Of a stretch of 5,827 bases of DNA, positions 1 to 5,827 are shown piece by piece. The stretch spans positions 1 through 5,827 of the forward strand of contig JAUUZB010000319.1 of NCBI GenBank assembly GCA_030590185.1, written 5' to 3'. Source of the DNA: Deltaproteobacteria bacterium (lineage in GTDB: Bacteria; Myxococcota; XYA12-FULL-58-9; JAUUZB01). A model generated the notes under the pieces. That model was not told the origin of the DNA, did not search any database, and saw only the letters and a list, made by a program, of their open reading frames with translations. Both the position numbers and the translations under genes were made by a program. How positions within the stretch are numbered: position 1 is the first letter of the stretch; each line of letters begins with the position of its first letter.

Positions 1-1
1 C

Positions 2-148
2 CCCGCCCCCGCCCCCGCCCCCCACACCGCCACTGACACCCCCACCGCCACCGACCCCGCTCCCGCCACCCACCCCCAAACTGCCCCCGCCACCGACACC
101 GCTCCCGACACCGACCCAACCCCGCCCCCCCAGCCGCCCGCCCCGCCA
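2..148 (+). repeat. C-rich low-complexity tract encoding a Pro/Ala/Thr/Asp linker
   Basis: Imperfect short repeats of CCC, GCC, ACC and GAC codons give runs such as PAPAPAP, TDTPTATDPAP and PPPQPPAPP. The + strand here is almost all C with very few T or G. Read in frame with the downstream gene it is an uninterrupted, probably unstructured linker of about 49 residues, typical of spacers in envelope-spanning or secreted proteins. It continues left of the window, so its full length is unknown. Such tracts are prone to slippage and to assembly error. Confidence 0.75.
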
Positions 149-958
149 AAAAGAACCGCCAAGACAATCGACGTCCCCCTAGACTTCCGCCCCGTGCAAC
201 TACGCCTCACCGTGGATCCCGTCACCTTCGCCAAACCAGGCCAAACCCTCGAGATCCGCATCCACGCCCTGCCCTTCCGCAACCCCATCCACCTCGACGC
301 CTGGCTCGGGGACGTCCTCTTGCTCGGCACCACAGCCCCAGCCCGCCGAGGCGTACGCGCCCTCGACCTCACCGTGCCGCCCGACGCCCACGGCCTGTTA
401 CGGCTCGAGGCCTACCGCAACCTATGGGACGCCGGGGGCAACCTCTCGACCCAAACCCTCTGGATCAGTGACGCCCCCCCCGGGGCCGCCGCCATCGAGG
501 CCCGCACCGCCCTCGCCGCGCTCAGCGGTGAGGATGACCTCCTCCCGCTGATCGCCATCAACCCGGTCCCGCTCCCCCTACTCAACCTCGCCCTCTCCCG
601 CGTCGTGGCCAAGAGCCCAGGCATGCCCCTGCTACGCTCCAACCTCGAGGAGCGCCAAGCCGCCATCGAGGACCAGGTCCGCCGGGTACGTGGCCACATC
701 CACACCTTTTTCGCGCTCACCCTCATCCTCGGGCTCGGCGTGATCGGTGCCTGGATGATCCGACACCAGATCCAGATGCGGCGCTCGGTGCGGGAGGTGA
801 TGGATGAGGCGGTCGACGCGGGCGAGGATGTCGAGCCGGACGCGGTCACCGGCCTGACCTCCTTGGGCCACACCTACGACCTGGCGCTCGCCCTGTGCGC
901 CCTACTGCTCCTATTCTACGGGCTCTGGCTGCTGCTGACCCGGATCACCTGGTTGTAG
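2..958 (+). CDS. C-terminal part of a two-TM membrane protein with Pro/Ala/Thr-rich linker (5' truncated)
   Basis: The frame is open from position 2 to the TAG at 956-958 (318 visible codons), so the true start lies left of the window; the GTG at 194 is in frame but internal. Visible residues 1-50 are a Pro/Ala/Thr/Asp low-complexity linker. Residues about 60-155 look like a beta-rich, possibly Ig-like domain (alternating hydrophobic pattern, no recognised motif). Residues about 190-230 hold a charged helix (LEERQAAIEDQVRRVR) leading into TM1 at about 234-254. A basic stretch (RHQIQMRR) and an acidic loop follow, then TM2 at about 294-312 close to the C-terminus. The positive-inside rule puts the RHQIQMRR loop in the cytoplasm and the linker and beta domain outside. 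I do not recognise the family. It converges on the VWA lipoprotein gene, so it is not co-transcribed with it. That the gene is real is well supported; its function is unknown. Confidence 0.82.
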   Translation, partial: PAPAPAPHTATDTPTATDPAPATHPQTAPATDTAPDTDPTPPPQPPAPPKRTAKTIDVPLDFRPVQLRLTVDPVTFAKPGQTLEIRIHALPFRNPIHLDAWLGDVLLLGTTAPARRGVRALDLTVPPDAHGLLRLEAYRNLWDAGGNLSTQTLWISDAPPGAAAIEARTALAALSGEDDLLPLIAINPVPLPLLNLALSRVVAKSPGMPLLRSNLEERQAAIEDQVRRVRGHIHTFFALTLILGLGVIGAWMIRHQIQMRRSVREVMDEAVDAGEDVEPDAVTGLTSLGHTYDLALALCALLLLFYGLWLLLTRITWL

Positions 959-995
959 GGAGGCGGATCCGAGACCCGCATCGCCGGGGTTGGGC

Positions 996-3557
996 CTACC
1001 GCGAGAAGCTCTGGTCGTCCCGGTGCAGGACGAAAATCTCGTAGTAATCCCCAATGATACGATCGAGATCGATCAAACAGATTAGGTTTTCGCTGGCGTT
1101 GTAGAACCACGCCCCCTCATCTGGCACGTCCGGATCATCCGGCCCCTCGAGCCTGCTGAGCACGGTCATGACGGGATCGCGACCCTCCTGGGCTGCCCGG
1201 TCAAACTCCTCGGCCGCGGCCCGGCGGACCTCGATCAGCGCGGCGGCCTCGTCGCAGAAGGCCAGCCGATCCTCGGAGCAGCCCGCCGGCCGGATCTCGC
1301 CGAGCTCGAAGCAAGCCAGGGTCGCGAGCCGGGCAAAATCGACCAGGGCATCGCCATAGGCATCGCAGGCGCTGCCATCCGTGGGACAACCGCGACAGAC
1401 CGAGTCAAAGGTACGGCGGTCGAGCTCAGAGACGAGATCCACGTAGCGGCTGCTCGACATGCCGTCACAGGTGGGCAGGGTCAGGTCTTCGGATGTATTT
1501 TGGGTGTACTTGCACCAGGGCGACACGTCCGCGGCCGGGGATTCCAGGGTCATGCAGGCGCAATCCGTGGAGGGGTTCTCTTCCGGCGCCACCTGCTCCA
1601 CCACGCAATCGGTGGCCCGTGCCTCGCGCCGCTCGCGCCCAGGCGGACCGTTGGCCTGGGCCGCACCGATCAACCCAACGGTCAGCCGCGACATGGACCC
1701 CTCCTTGAGGGCCAGGAGCAGCTCGGCCATGCGATCGGGCTGGATGAACTGTTGCTGGGCATCCGGCTGGTAACAGATCGATCCGGAGGGCTCACCCACG
1801 TTCACCTCGAACAGGTGCTTGAGTTGCATCAGGGCGTCGGACATCGAGCAGTCCTGCTCGTCGGTCACGAACATGATGGCGAGCAGCGCCTCGTCCGCGG
1901 GCCGGATCCAGGAGACGGTGTCCGGCTGGCCGGTCTCGGTGATGAGGGTGAAGGTGTTCGGCCCATCCGGCACCCCGAGCTCGTCCACCCGGGTGAGGGT
2001 GGAGCCCGGGTCAAAGGCCGTATCCACGCTCGGGGCCATGGGATCGATCCCGACCGCCATCATCGCCGCCTTGATGCCCTCCTCCCAGCCATAGCCGTCG
2101 GTGCCGAGGCCGTTGATGTTGGAATTGAAATAGGCGGTGAACAAACCCTGAGCCACGGGCTGGGCGCAGTCCTCGAAGCAGGTGGTGCAGGTGCCTTCCT
2201 GGCCGCAGAGCAGACTGTCGCCGCAGGTCTCGACCTGGGCGCAGGTGTCGGCGTGGTAGGCGTCGTAGAGCGAGGCGTCGCAGCACTCGCCGCGGAACTC
2301 AGCCCCCTCCTCGACCACGTCGTTGCAGCGCTCGTCCCCACAGCTACAGGCGTCGCACGCTTGCCGGCGCAGGACCTCACGATCGATGACCCACGGCACT
2401 CGTAGGACGGGGTTTTGGTCCGGCGGCGTGTAGAGGGTGTTGGCGAGCACGGTGCGCACCCCGCCGTTCAACAGCGGCTTGGGCACACCGTCTGAATCGA
2501 CGATCTCTTGGGGATAGAGCGGCTGGCCAAAGGAGTCGAGGGCGTCGATGTCGAACACGTCCGGGTCGAAGGCGGAGATCAACCGACCCTTGGCCCCGTC
2601 ATGGGGGCGGCGCAGCTTGACCCGCGGCTCGCACTCCGCGAAGGACTGGGCGTCGCAGTATTGACGACAGTTGTAGCAGTTCGGCGAGAAACAGCGGCCG
2701 GTGTAGATGCTCTCGCAGCTCGTGCCGGTGGCATCCCAGAGGCATTCCGCTTGGGCGTCGCAGCTGCCCTGGTCGGGGATCGCGGCGCAGGTGGTGGTGC
2801 AATTGGAGCTAGCGGCGACCCAGGCGCAACTCGGGTGCGCGTTGCAGGTGCCAACGTCGGCGAACTCGGTGCAGTCGTGCGCGGCAAAGGGGTCGGCCGC
2901 CTCATTGCAAGCGAAGCCGCTCGGGCAGGCCGGCACGAAGTCGCAGACCGGGGAAGCCCCGCCGCTCCAGGCGCAGAAGGGGCTGGCGTCGCAATCGGCC
3001 TGCACGTCGATGGTGCGGCAGCCAGGATCGACGAAGCAGTCGAGCGAACAGCGGCCGCCGGAGACGAAGTCCACCGCTGGCATGTCGGTGTTGCAGACCT
3101 CGGCGCCGGTACAATCAAAGTCGCTGTCGCAGTCGAGGGTGGTGCCGTCGATGGCGCACCAGCAGGTCTCGCAGGCGCCCTTGTTGCCCTGGAGCTGATC
3201 CTGGGTGCCGCCCTCGCTGATCGGGATGTCGTTGCAGTCGTTGTCGTAGCCGTGGGCATCGGTGGAGATGATGCCGACCCGGTAGCTGGCGTCCATGGGT
3301 GCCAGGAACTCCAGCATCTTGCCAATGGAGGCCTTGAGGGCCTCCTGTTTCGGCTTCATGCCCCGGGAGTTGTCGATCACGAACAGAATGTCGGCCTTGG
3401 AGGGCTGTTCCACCACAAAACGCAGGTGCGTGCCCTCCCGGTCGTCATCCGGCTGAAAGACGAATTCGTAGTCCTGACATCCCGCGGCGGTGAGTGCCAC
3501 GGCCAGGCCAGCGGCCAGCGCCGCCCAGCGGGTAGAAAATGCGTTGGTTCCTAGCAT
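996..3557 (-). CDS. Cysteine-rich VWA-domain lipoprotein, 853 aa, with degenerate MIDAS
   Basis: The start is ATG at 3557. A GAGG lies 11 nt upstream (3569-3572), a somewhat long spacing; an ATG just behind it is out of frame. Residues 1-26 are a lipoprotein signal peptide (hydrophobic core, T-A-A-G then Cys27). Gln at +2 would predict the outer membrane under the E. coli Lol rule, which may not hold here. A VWA fold begins at about 55: strand DILFVIDNSRGM (D62-x-S64-x-G66), a helix, then SYRVGIISTDA at 91-101. It resumes at about 487-502 (DGYGWEEGIKAAMMAV), with strand LLAIMFVTDEQDCS at 558-571 and SRLTVGLIGAA at 623-633. Between lies an insertion of about 385 residues with 28 cysteines at 108-309 and 12 more at 401-464; the protein has 55 Cys in total. 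The C-terminal part has paired cysteines and ends in DYYEIFVLHRDDQ. The VWA family binds proteins, often through a metal ion. The canonical DxSxS is DxSxG here, so metal binding may be weakened. It probably follows the paralogue at 3597-5354 in one operon. Ligand and role are unknown. Confidence 0.9.
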   Translation of the reverse strand: MLGTNAFSTRWAALAAGLAVALTAAGCQDYEFVFQPDDDREGTHLRFVVEQPSKADILFVIDNSRGMKPKQEALKASIGKMLEFLAPMDASYRVGIISTDAHGYDNDCNDIPISEGGTQDQLQGNKGACETCWCAIDGTTLDCDSDFDCTGAEVCNTDMPAVDFVSGGRCSLDCFVDPGCRTIDVQADCDASPFCAWSGGASPVCDFVPACPSGFACNEAADPFAAHDCTEFADVGTCNAHPSCAWVAASSNCTTTCAAIPDQGSCDAQAECLWDATGTSCESIYTGRCFSPNCYNCRQYCDAQSFAECEPRVKLRRPHDGAKGRLISAFDPDVFDIDALDSFGQPLYPQEIVDSDGVPKPLLNGGVRTVLANTLYTPPDQNPVLRVPWVIDREVLRRQACDACSCGDERCNDVVEEGAEFRGECCDASLYDAYHADTCAQVETCGDSLLCGQEGTCTTCFEDCAQPVAQGLFTAYFNSNINGLGTDGYGWEEGIKAAMMAVGIDPMAPSVDTAFDPGSTLTRVDELGVPDGPNTFTLITETGQPDTVSWIRPADEALLAIMFVTDEQDCSMSDALMQLKHLFEVNVGEPSGSICYQPDAQQQFIQPDRMAELLLALKEGSMSRLTVGLIGAAQANGPPGRERREARATDCVVEQVAPEENPSTDCACMTLESPAADVSPWCKYTQNTSEDLTLPTCDGMSSSRYVDLVSELDRRTFDSVCRGCPTDGSACDAYGDALVDFARLATLACFELGEIRPAGCSEDRLAFCDEAAALIEVRRAAAEEFDRAAQEGRDPVMTVLSRLEGPDDPDVPDEGAWFYNASENLICLIDLDRIIGDYYEIFVLHRDDQSFSR
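2715..3020 (-). repeat. Three-fold C-x8-C-x5-C-x-W-x(6,7)-C protein repeat
   Basis: Within the VWA lipoprotein, residues 180-205, 229-253 and 257-281 each fit C-x8-C-x5-C-x-W-x(6 or 7)-C. The cores are CDASPFCAW, CNAHPSCAW and CDAQAECLW. A spacer with CPSGFAC separates units 1 and 2; units 2 and 3 are almost contiguous. Four cysteines and one invariant Trp per unit suggest a small two-disulfide module stabilised outside the cytoplasm. The layout recalls small extracellular disulfide domains such as PSI/EGF-like modules, but I cannot assign a family. The repeat is at protein level; the DNA copies have diverged, so this is not a recent duplication. Confidence 0.8.
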
Positions 3558-3568
3558 CCGGTGCCCAT

Positions 3569-3572
3569 CCTC
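3569..3572 (-). promoter_or_regulatory. Candidate Shine-Dalgarno for the 853-aa lipoprotein
   Basis: The - strand reads GAGG 11 nt before the ATG at 3557, inside the 39-bp gap to the upstream gene. The spacing is longer than the usual 5-9 nt, so initiation may be modest or partly coupled to translation of the upstream gene. No other purine-rich site is visible in the gap, and no terminator-like hairpin with a T run is present, which supports read-through from the upstream gene. Confidence 0.45.
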
Positions 3573-3596
3573 GGTGGTTTGGGTGAGTGACTTTCC

Positions 3597-5354
3597 CTAC
3601 TGGTTGTCGGTCACCAGGAAAATTTCGAAAAGATCGTCAACATCGATGTTGCCGAGGTTCTCCAGGCAGATGTCGGTGGTCACATCGTCCTGGCCGTGGC
3701 TCCACCCCGGGAGGCCGGATTCCGTTCCAACGTACTCCAGGACATCTCCCTGGTAGCGGATCTCGATCTTGTCGACTTCGACGTTCTCGACCCCGAGGTC
3801 GTAGCATTTGTTGGTGAAGATGGTCTGCACGATCTGACCGAGCGCCTCGCCGTAGTCGAACTGACAGATCGAATCGACATAGACGTCGGCGGGGACGCTG
3901 AGCTCGACCCGGCGGTCGGCCAACTGCTGCATGAACTCTAGATAACGCCCGGCCATCATCGATTGGCAGCCGTCCGCGGTTTGTTCACCGCCGCCGCAGG
4001 CCTGGTACGTGTTGCCCAAGGGCCACGGGGTCATTTGCCCGCCGGTGGCGTTGGTGATGTCGCAATAGATGTTGGTGCCGGTGGACCAACAACCGCAGGA
4101 AGAGCTGGGGCCGGGATCCGAGACCGCCCCGTCGGTGCGCAGCGGATCGAAGTAGCAGGCGCCGCTCGCGAAATCGAGACCGCCGCTGCCGGTACGCACC
4201 CCACCGACGATCCCACCGACCCGGATGTTGCGCACGCTGCCCTTGGCCGCGATGATGTCGGCGAGGAAGTCGTCGACCGGGGTGGGCATCGGCGGGTTGA
4301 CCAGGCGCTTGACGTTGCTGCAGTCCATGCGCGGATCAAAGTTGCGGTCGGCCCAGTCCATCAGGCCGATGGTGCCGCCGGTGTCGATATCCTCGCCGTG
4401 GTAGGCGTAACATTCGGTGGGCGAGCAGAGCTTGGCCGCCTGCTCGTCGGCCAACAGGTTGTTGGTCAAGGTGCGGTAGGGCGTGATGTCACTGTAGAAG
4501 CTGCAGTCGTCCTCGTCGCTCAAAAAGATGATCACCAACTCGGCCATGGGATCGGTGCCGCGGCCGGTGCGCAGGAACCCGGCGTTGAGCTGGGCGACCT
4601 TCTCGTCCGGGCAGGCGTCGGTGATGATGTCATCCAACGGGTCGTCCGGGGTGCCGTTGTCGTCGACCGTGCGCAGACCCTTGTCCTCGCGCTCTGCCTC
4701 GCCCAAGGAACAGACCACCGCCCGGCGCAGTGCCTCGAGCCCGGCCTCGTAGCCGGATCCGTGGCAGCTCAGGGAGTTGACCGCGGCCTCGACCCCATCG
4801 AGCCAATCCTCGAGATCCAAATCCTCCGGACGCTCGAGGATGCGATCGTAACCGACGATGGTCGTGCCGTCCGGGCCGATGCCGTCGGCGCTGCGGAAGC
4901 GGCCACCGTCGCAGTTGGAGTAGTCGAGGTTGCCGTCGCTGTCGTCGTCCCCCTCCATGCAATCCGGGAGGCTGTTGATGCTGACCCGGGCGCAGCAAGC
5001 CTGGGAGGTTCCGTTCGGCAGGGACGGACACACCCGCTCCGGTATGTTGCACTCGATGTCAGGGGTGATGAACCCGACGCGATAGTCGTTCTGGCTCTCG
5101 GACAGGGTCTCGAAGAAGTCCGTGAGGTTGCGACGCAGCGCATTGATCTCGTCGACCATGCTGCCGGAGTTGTCGATCACAAAGATGATGTCGCTCGGGG
5201 TGACGGTGGTAATCTTCTCGGTGATCTGAACCGCGCGGGTTTGCACGGGCTCACGGGTCTCGAAGGGATAATCCTGACAACCCCACAGGACTGCCACGCC
5301 AAAGATGAGCGGAGGCACGAGTAGCCCCCCAAGGGTATGACGATGCCATGCCAT
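3597..5354 (-). CDS. VWA-domain lipoprotein, 585 aa, canonical MIDAS
   Basis: The start is ATG at 5354, the first start codon after an in-frame stop (TGA at 5373-5375); no clear Shine-Dalgarno is visible. Residues 1-25 are a lipoprotein signal peptide with lipobox L-W-G-Cys26, followed by QDYPF. The VWA domain starts at strand DIIFVIDNSGSM, with the complete MIDAS DxSxS (D61, S63, S65). Then come YRVGFITPD (91-99), a loop of about 100 residues with several Cys and an Asp-rich segment (GDDDSDGN, 135-142, possibly calcium-binding), and helix GSGYEAGLEALRRAV (199-213). Strand ELVIIFLSDEDDCS (272-285) and strand RNIRVGGIVGGVRTG (375-389) follow. The C-terminal region has the stretch RYLEFMQQLADRR (470-482), DSICQFDYGEALGQIV, and a final DLFEIFLVTDNQ. 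Probably an exported, membrane-anchored protein binding another protein or surface through a divalent metal. It is a paralogue of the gene 39 bp downstream and likely the first gene of that operon. The specific ligand is unknown. Confidence 0.9.
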   Translation of the reverse strand: MAWHRHTLGGLLVPPLIFGVAVLWGCQDYPFETREPVQTRAVQITEKITTVTPSDIIFVIDNSGSMVDEINALRRNLTDFFETLSESQNDYRVGFITPDIECNIPERVCPSLPNGTSQACCARVSINSLPDCMEGDDDSDGNLDYSNCDGGRFRSADGIGPDGTTIVGYDRILERPEDLDLEDWLDGVEAAVNSLSCHGSGYEAGLEALRRAVVCSLGEAEREDKGLRTVDDNGTPDDPLDDIITDACPDEKVAQLNAGFLRTGRGTDPMAELVIIFLSDEDDCSFYSDITPYRTLTNNLLADEQAAKLCSPTECYAYHGEDIDTGGTIGLMDWADRNFDPRMDCSNVKRLVNPPMPTPVDDFLADIIAAKGSVRNIRVGGIVGGVRTGSGGLDFASGACYFDPLRTDGAVSDPGPSSSCGCWSTGTNIYCDITNATGGQMTPWPLGNTYQACGGGEQTADGCQSMMAGRYLEFMQQLADRRVELSVPADVYVDSICQFDYGEALGQIVQTIFTNKCYDLGVENVEVDKIEIRYQGDVLEYVGTESGLPGWSHGQDDVTTDICLENLGNIDVDDLFEIFLVTDNQ

Positions 5355-5491
5355 GGTAGTGAGTTTATCCCGTCACCATTCACCGGGCAAATCGTGGAGC
5401 CCGCGAACCGGATCCTGTTCCTGCTCAACCCTACTGCCTGGCCGACCGTTCTGGTAGACGGGATCTGGAATTTCCGGGTCGAGGCAGAACC
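5355..5491. promoter_or_regulatory. Divergent intergenic region between the VWA operon and the CheW-like gene
   Basis: This 137-bp gap lies between two outward-facing start codons, so it should hold promoters for both directions. On the - strand TTGCCC (5384-5389) and GATAAA (5363-5368) are 15 nt apart, loosely like a sigma-70 -35/-10 pair. The -10 element would sit very close to the ATG at 5354, so this is weak. A short odd palindrome GGAA-T-TTCC sits at 5467-5475, just upstream of the CheW-like ribosome binding site. I see no strong operator, riboswitch or small ORF in it. Confidence 0.4.
5481..5484 (+). promoter_or_regulatory. Shine-Dalgarno of the CheW-like gene
   Basis: GAGG followed by 7 nt and then ATG at 5492 is a well-placed ribosome binding site. 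It fixes the start of the CheW-like gene, whose frame has no upstream ATG or GTG within this gap. Confidence 0.7.
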
Positions 5492-5827
5492 ATGGGCGAG
5501 GCAACCACCTATCTCGATGTGCAGGTCGGCCGGTATCGCTTGGCGCTGCGCACCGACTGCGTGCTGGCGGTGACCCAGGATCAGGCCCTCGACGCCCCAG
5601 CGGTCCCCGCTGCTGGTGCGCGGGTGGGGGCTGTCGACCTCGCGGATCAACGACTGCCGGTGATCCGTCTCGGTGATGGAGCCGAGCTCGAGGCAGGTGC
5701 GCTGATACCCTATCTCGTCACCGTGGAGACCCCCCAGGGCCCCATCGCGCTGGCCGTGGACCGGGTGGGCTACCTCACCGGCGCCGGGATCACGCGGCTG
5801 GCCATCCCACGTTTTGGGATCGTGCGG
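5492..5827 (+). CDS. CheW-like domain protein (3' truncated)
   Basis: ATG at 5492 opens a frame of 112 codons with no stop to the right edge; it is supported by GAGG 7 nt upstream. The pattern matches the CheW fold. First comes strand YLDVQVGRYRLALRTDCVLAV (7-27), the usual F-x-L-G-x-x-x-Y-A-L-x-x-x-x-V-x-E-V block. Then comes VGAVDLADQRLPVIRLGDG (45-63), the G-x-x-x-L-R-G-x-x-L-P-V-I-D-L block. Last is YLVTVETPQGPIALAVDRVGYLTG (74-97), the V-x-x-x-x-G-x-x-G-L-x-V-D-x-V block. CheW domains couple chemoreceptors to the CheA kinase in chemosensory arrays in the cytoplasm. The usual Arg-Gly after the Leu of the central block is Ala51-Asp52 here, so it is divergent. It could be a stand-alone CheW or the N-terminus of a larger protein; the window ends before this can be told. 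It is transcribed divergently from the VWA lipoprotein operon. Confidence 0.75.
   Translation, partial: MGEATTYLDVQVGRYRLALRTDCVLAVTQDQALDAPAVPAAGARVGAVDLADQRLPVIRLGDGAELEAGALIPYLVTVETPQGPIALAVDRVGYLTGAGITRLAIPRFGIVR

Noticed and set aside
194..958. GTG at 194 as the start of the first gene
   Set aside because: The frame is open to the left edge and encodes a coherent linker joining the beta domain; the stretch before the GTG is C-rich with no Shine-Dalgarno.
959..995. Possible bidirectional terminator between the converging genes
   Set aside because: Only a weak GGCG/CGCC pairing is visible (962-965 with 982-985), with no compact stem and no T run on either strand.
2166..2357. CxxCxC cysteines as an iron-sulfur or zinc site
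   Set aside because: The protein is an exported lipoprotein with dozens of cysteines, so disulfide bonding is the simpler reading; nothing else points to a metal cofactor.
1500..2405. 301-codon open frame on the + strand
   Set aside because: Antisense shadow in the same phase; composition is His/Gly/Val/Leu-rich without recognisable domains.
2508..3554. 348-codon open frame on the + strand opposite the 853-aa lipoprotein
   Set aside because: Same antisense phase and the same Val/Gly/Ala-rich composition; the - strand carries the signal peptide, MIDAS region and cysteine repeats.
3963..5324. 453-codon open frame on the + strand opposite the 585-aa lipoprotein
   Set aside because: Its first codon position pairs with the wobble position of the - strand gene, which in high-GC DNA produces long Val/Gly/Ala/Asp-rich antisense frames. 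It has no motif or plausible signal, while the - strand product has a lipobox and a VWA domain.
5337..5573. 78-codon + strand open frame across the divergent region
   Set aside because: It overlaps both the start of the lipoprotein gene and the well-supported CheW-like frame in another phase, and shows no domain features.

Overview
High-GC bacterial DNA that looks like a Myxococcota-type (formerly deltaproteobacterial) chromosome. The basis is G/C-biased third codon positions, large cysteine-rich secreted lipoproteins with von Willebrand factor A (VWA) domains, a proline/alanine/threonine-rich extracytoplasmic linker, and a CheW-like gene next door. The taxonomic call is inference; there is no rRNA or other marker here.

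Layout from left to right. (1) Positions 2-958, + strand: the C-terminal 318 codons of a membrane protein whose start lies left of the window. It has a Pro/Ala/Thr/Asp linker, a beta-rich domain and two transmembrane helices. (2) Positions 996-3557, - strand: an 853-aa VWA lipoprotein with a very large cysteine-rich insertion. It meets gene 1 tail to tail across 37 bp. (3) Positions 3597-5354, - strand: a 585-aa VWA lipoprotein with a canonical MIDAS metal site, 39 bp upstream of gene 2, so genes 3 then 2 are probably one transcription unit. (4) Positions 5355-5491: a 137-bp divergent intergenic region. (5) Positions 5492-5827, + strand: the first 112 codons of a CheW-like protein, cut by the right edge, with a good ribosome binding site.

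The two lipoproteins are diverged paralogues. Both start with a lipoprotein signal followed by Cys-Gln-Asp-Tyr-x-Phe. Both have a VWA domain with matching strands and a shared D-E-x-D-C-S motif, a conserved R-Y-(x)n-L-(x)-R-R stretch followed by cysteines, and a C-terminal E-I-F strand. They differ in two ways: the upstream one has DxSxS while the downstream one has DxSxG, and the downstream one carries about 385 residues where the other has about 100. Those extra residues include two cysteine modules and a three-fold C-x8-C-x5-C-x-W-x(6,7)-C repeat.

A plausible but unproven reading is a surface-exposed pair of VWA lipoproteins, possibly for adhesion or cell-envelope protein binding. The CheW-like gene shares their control region but has no demonstrated functional link. 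No RNA gene, mobile element, CRISPR array or convincing terminator was found.
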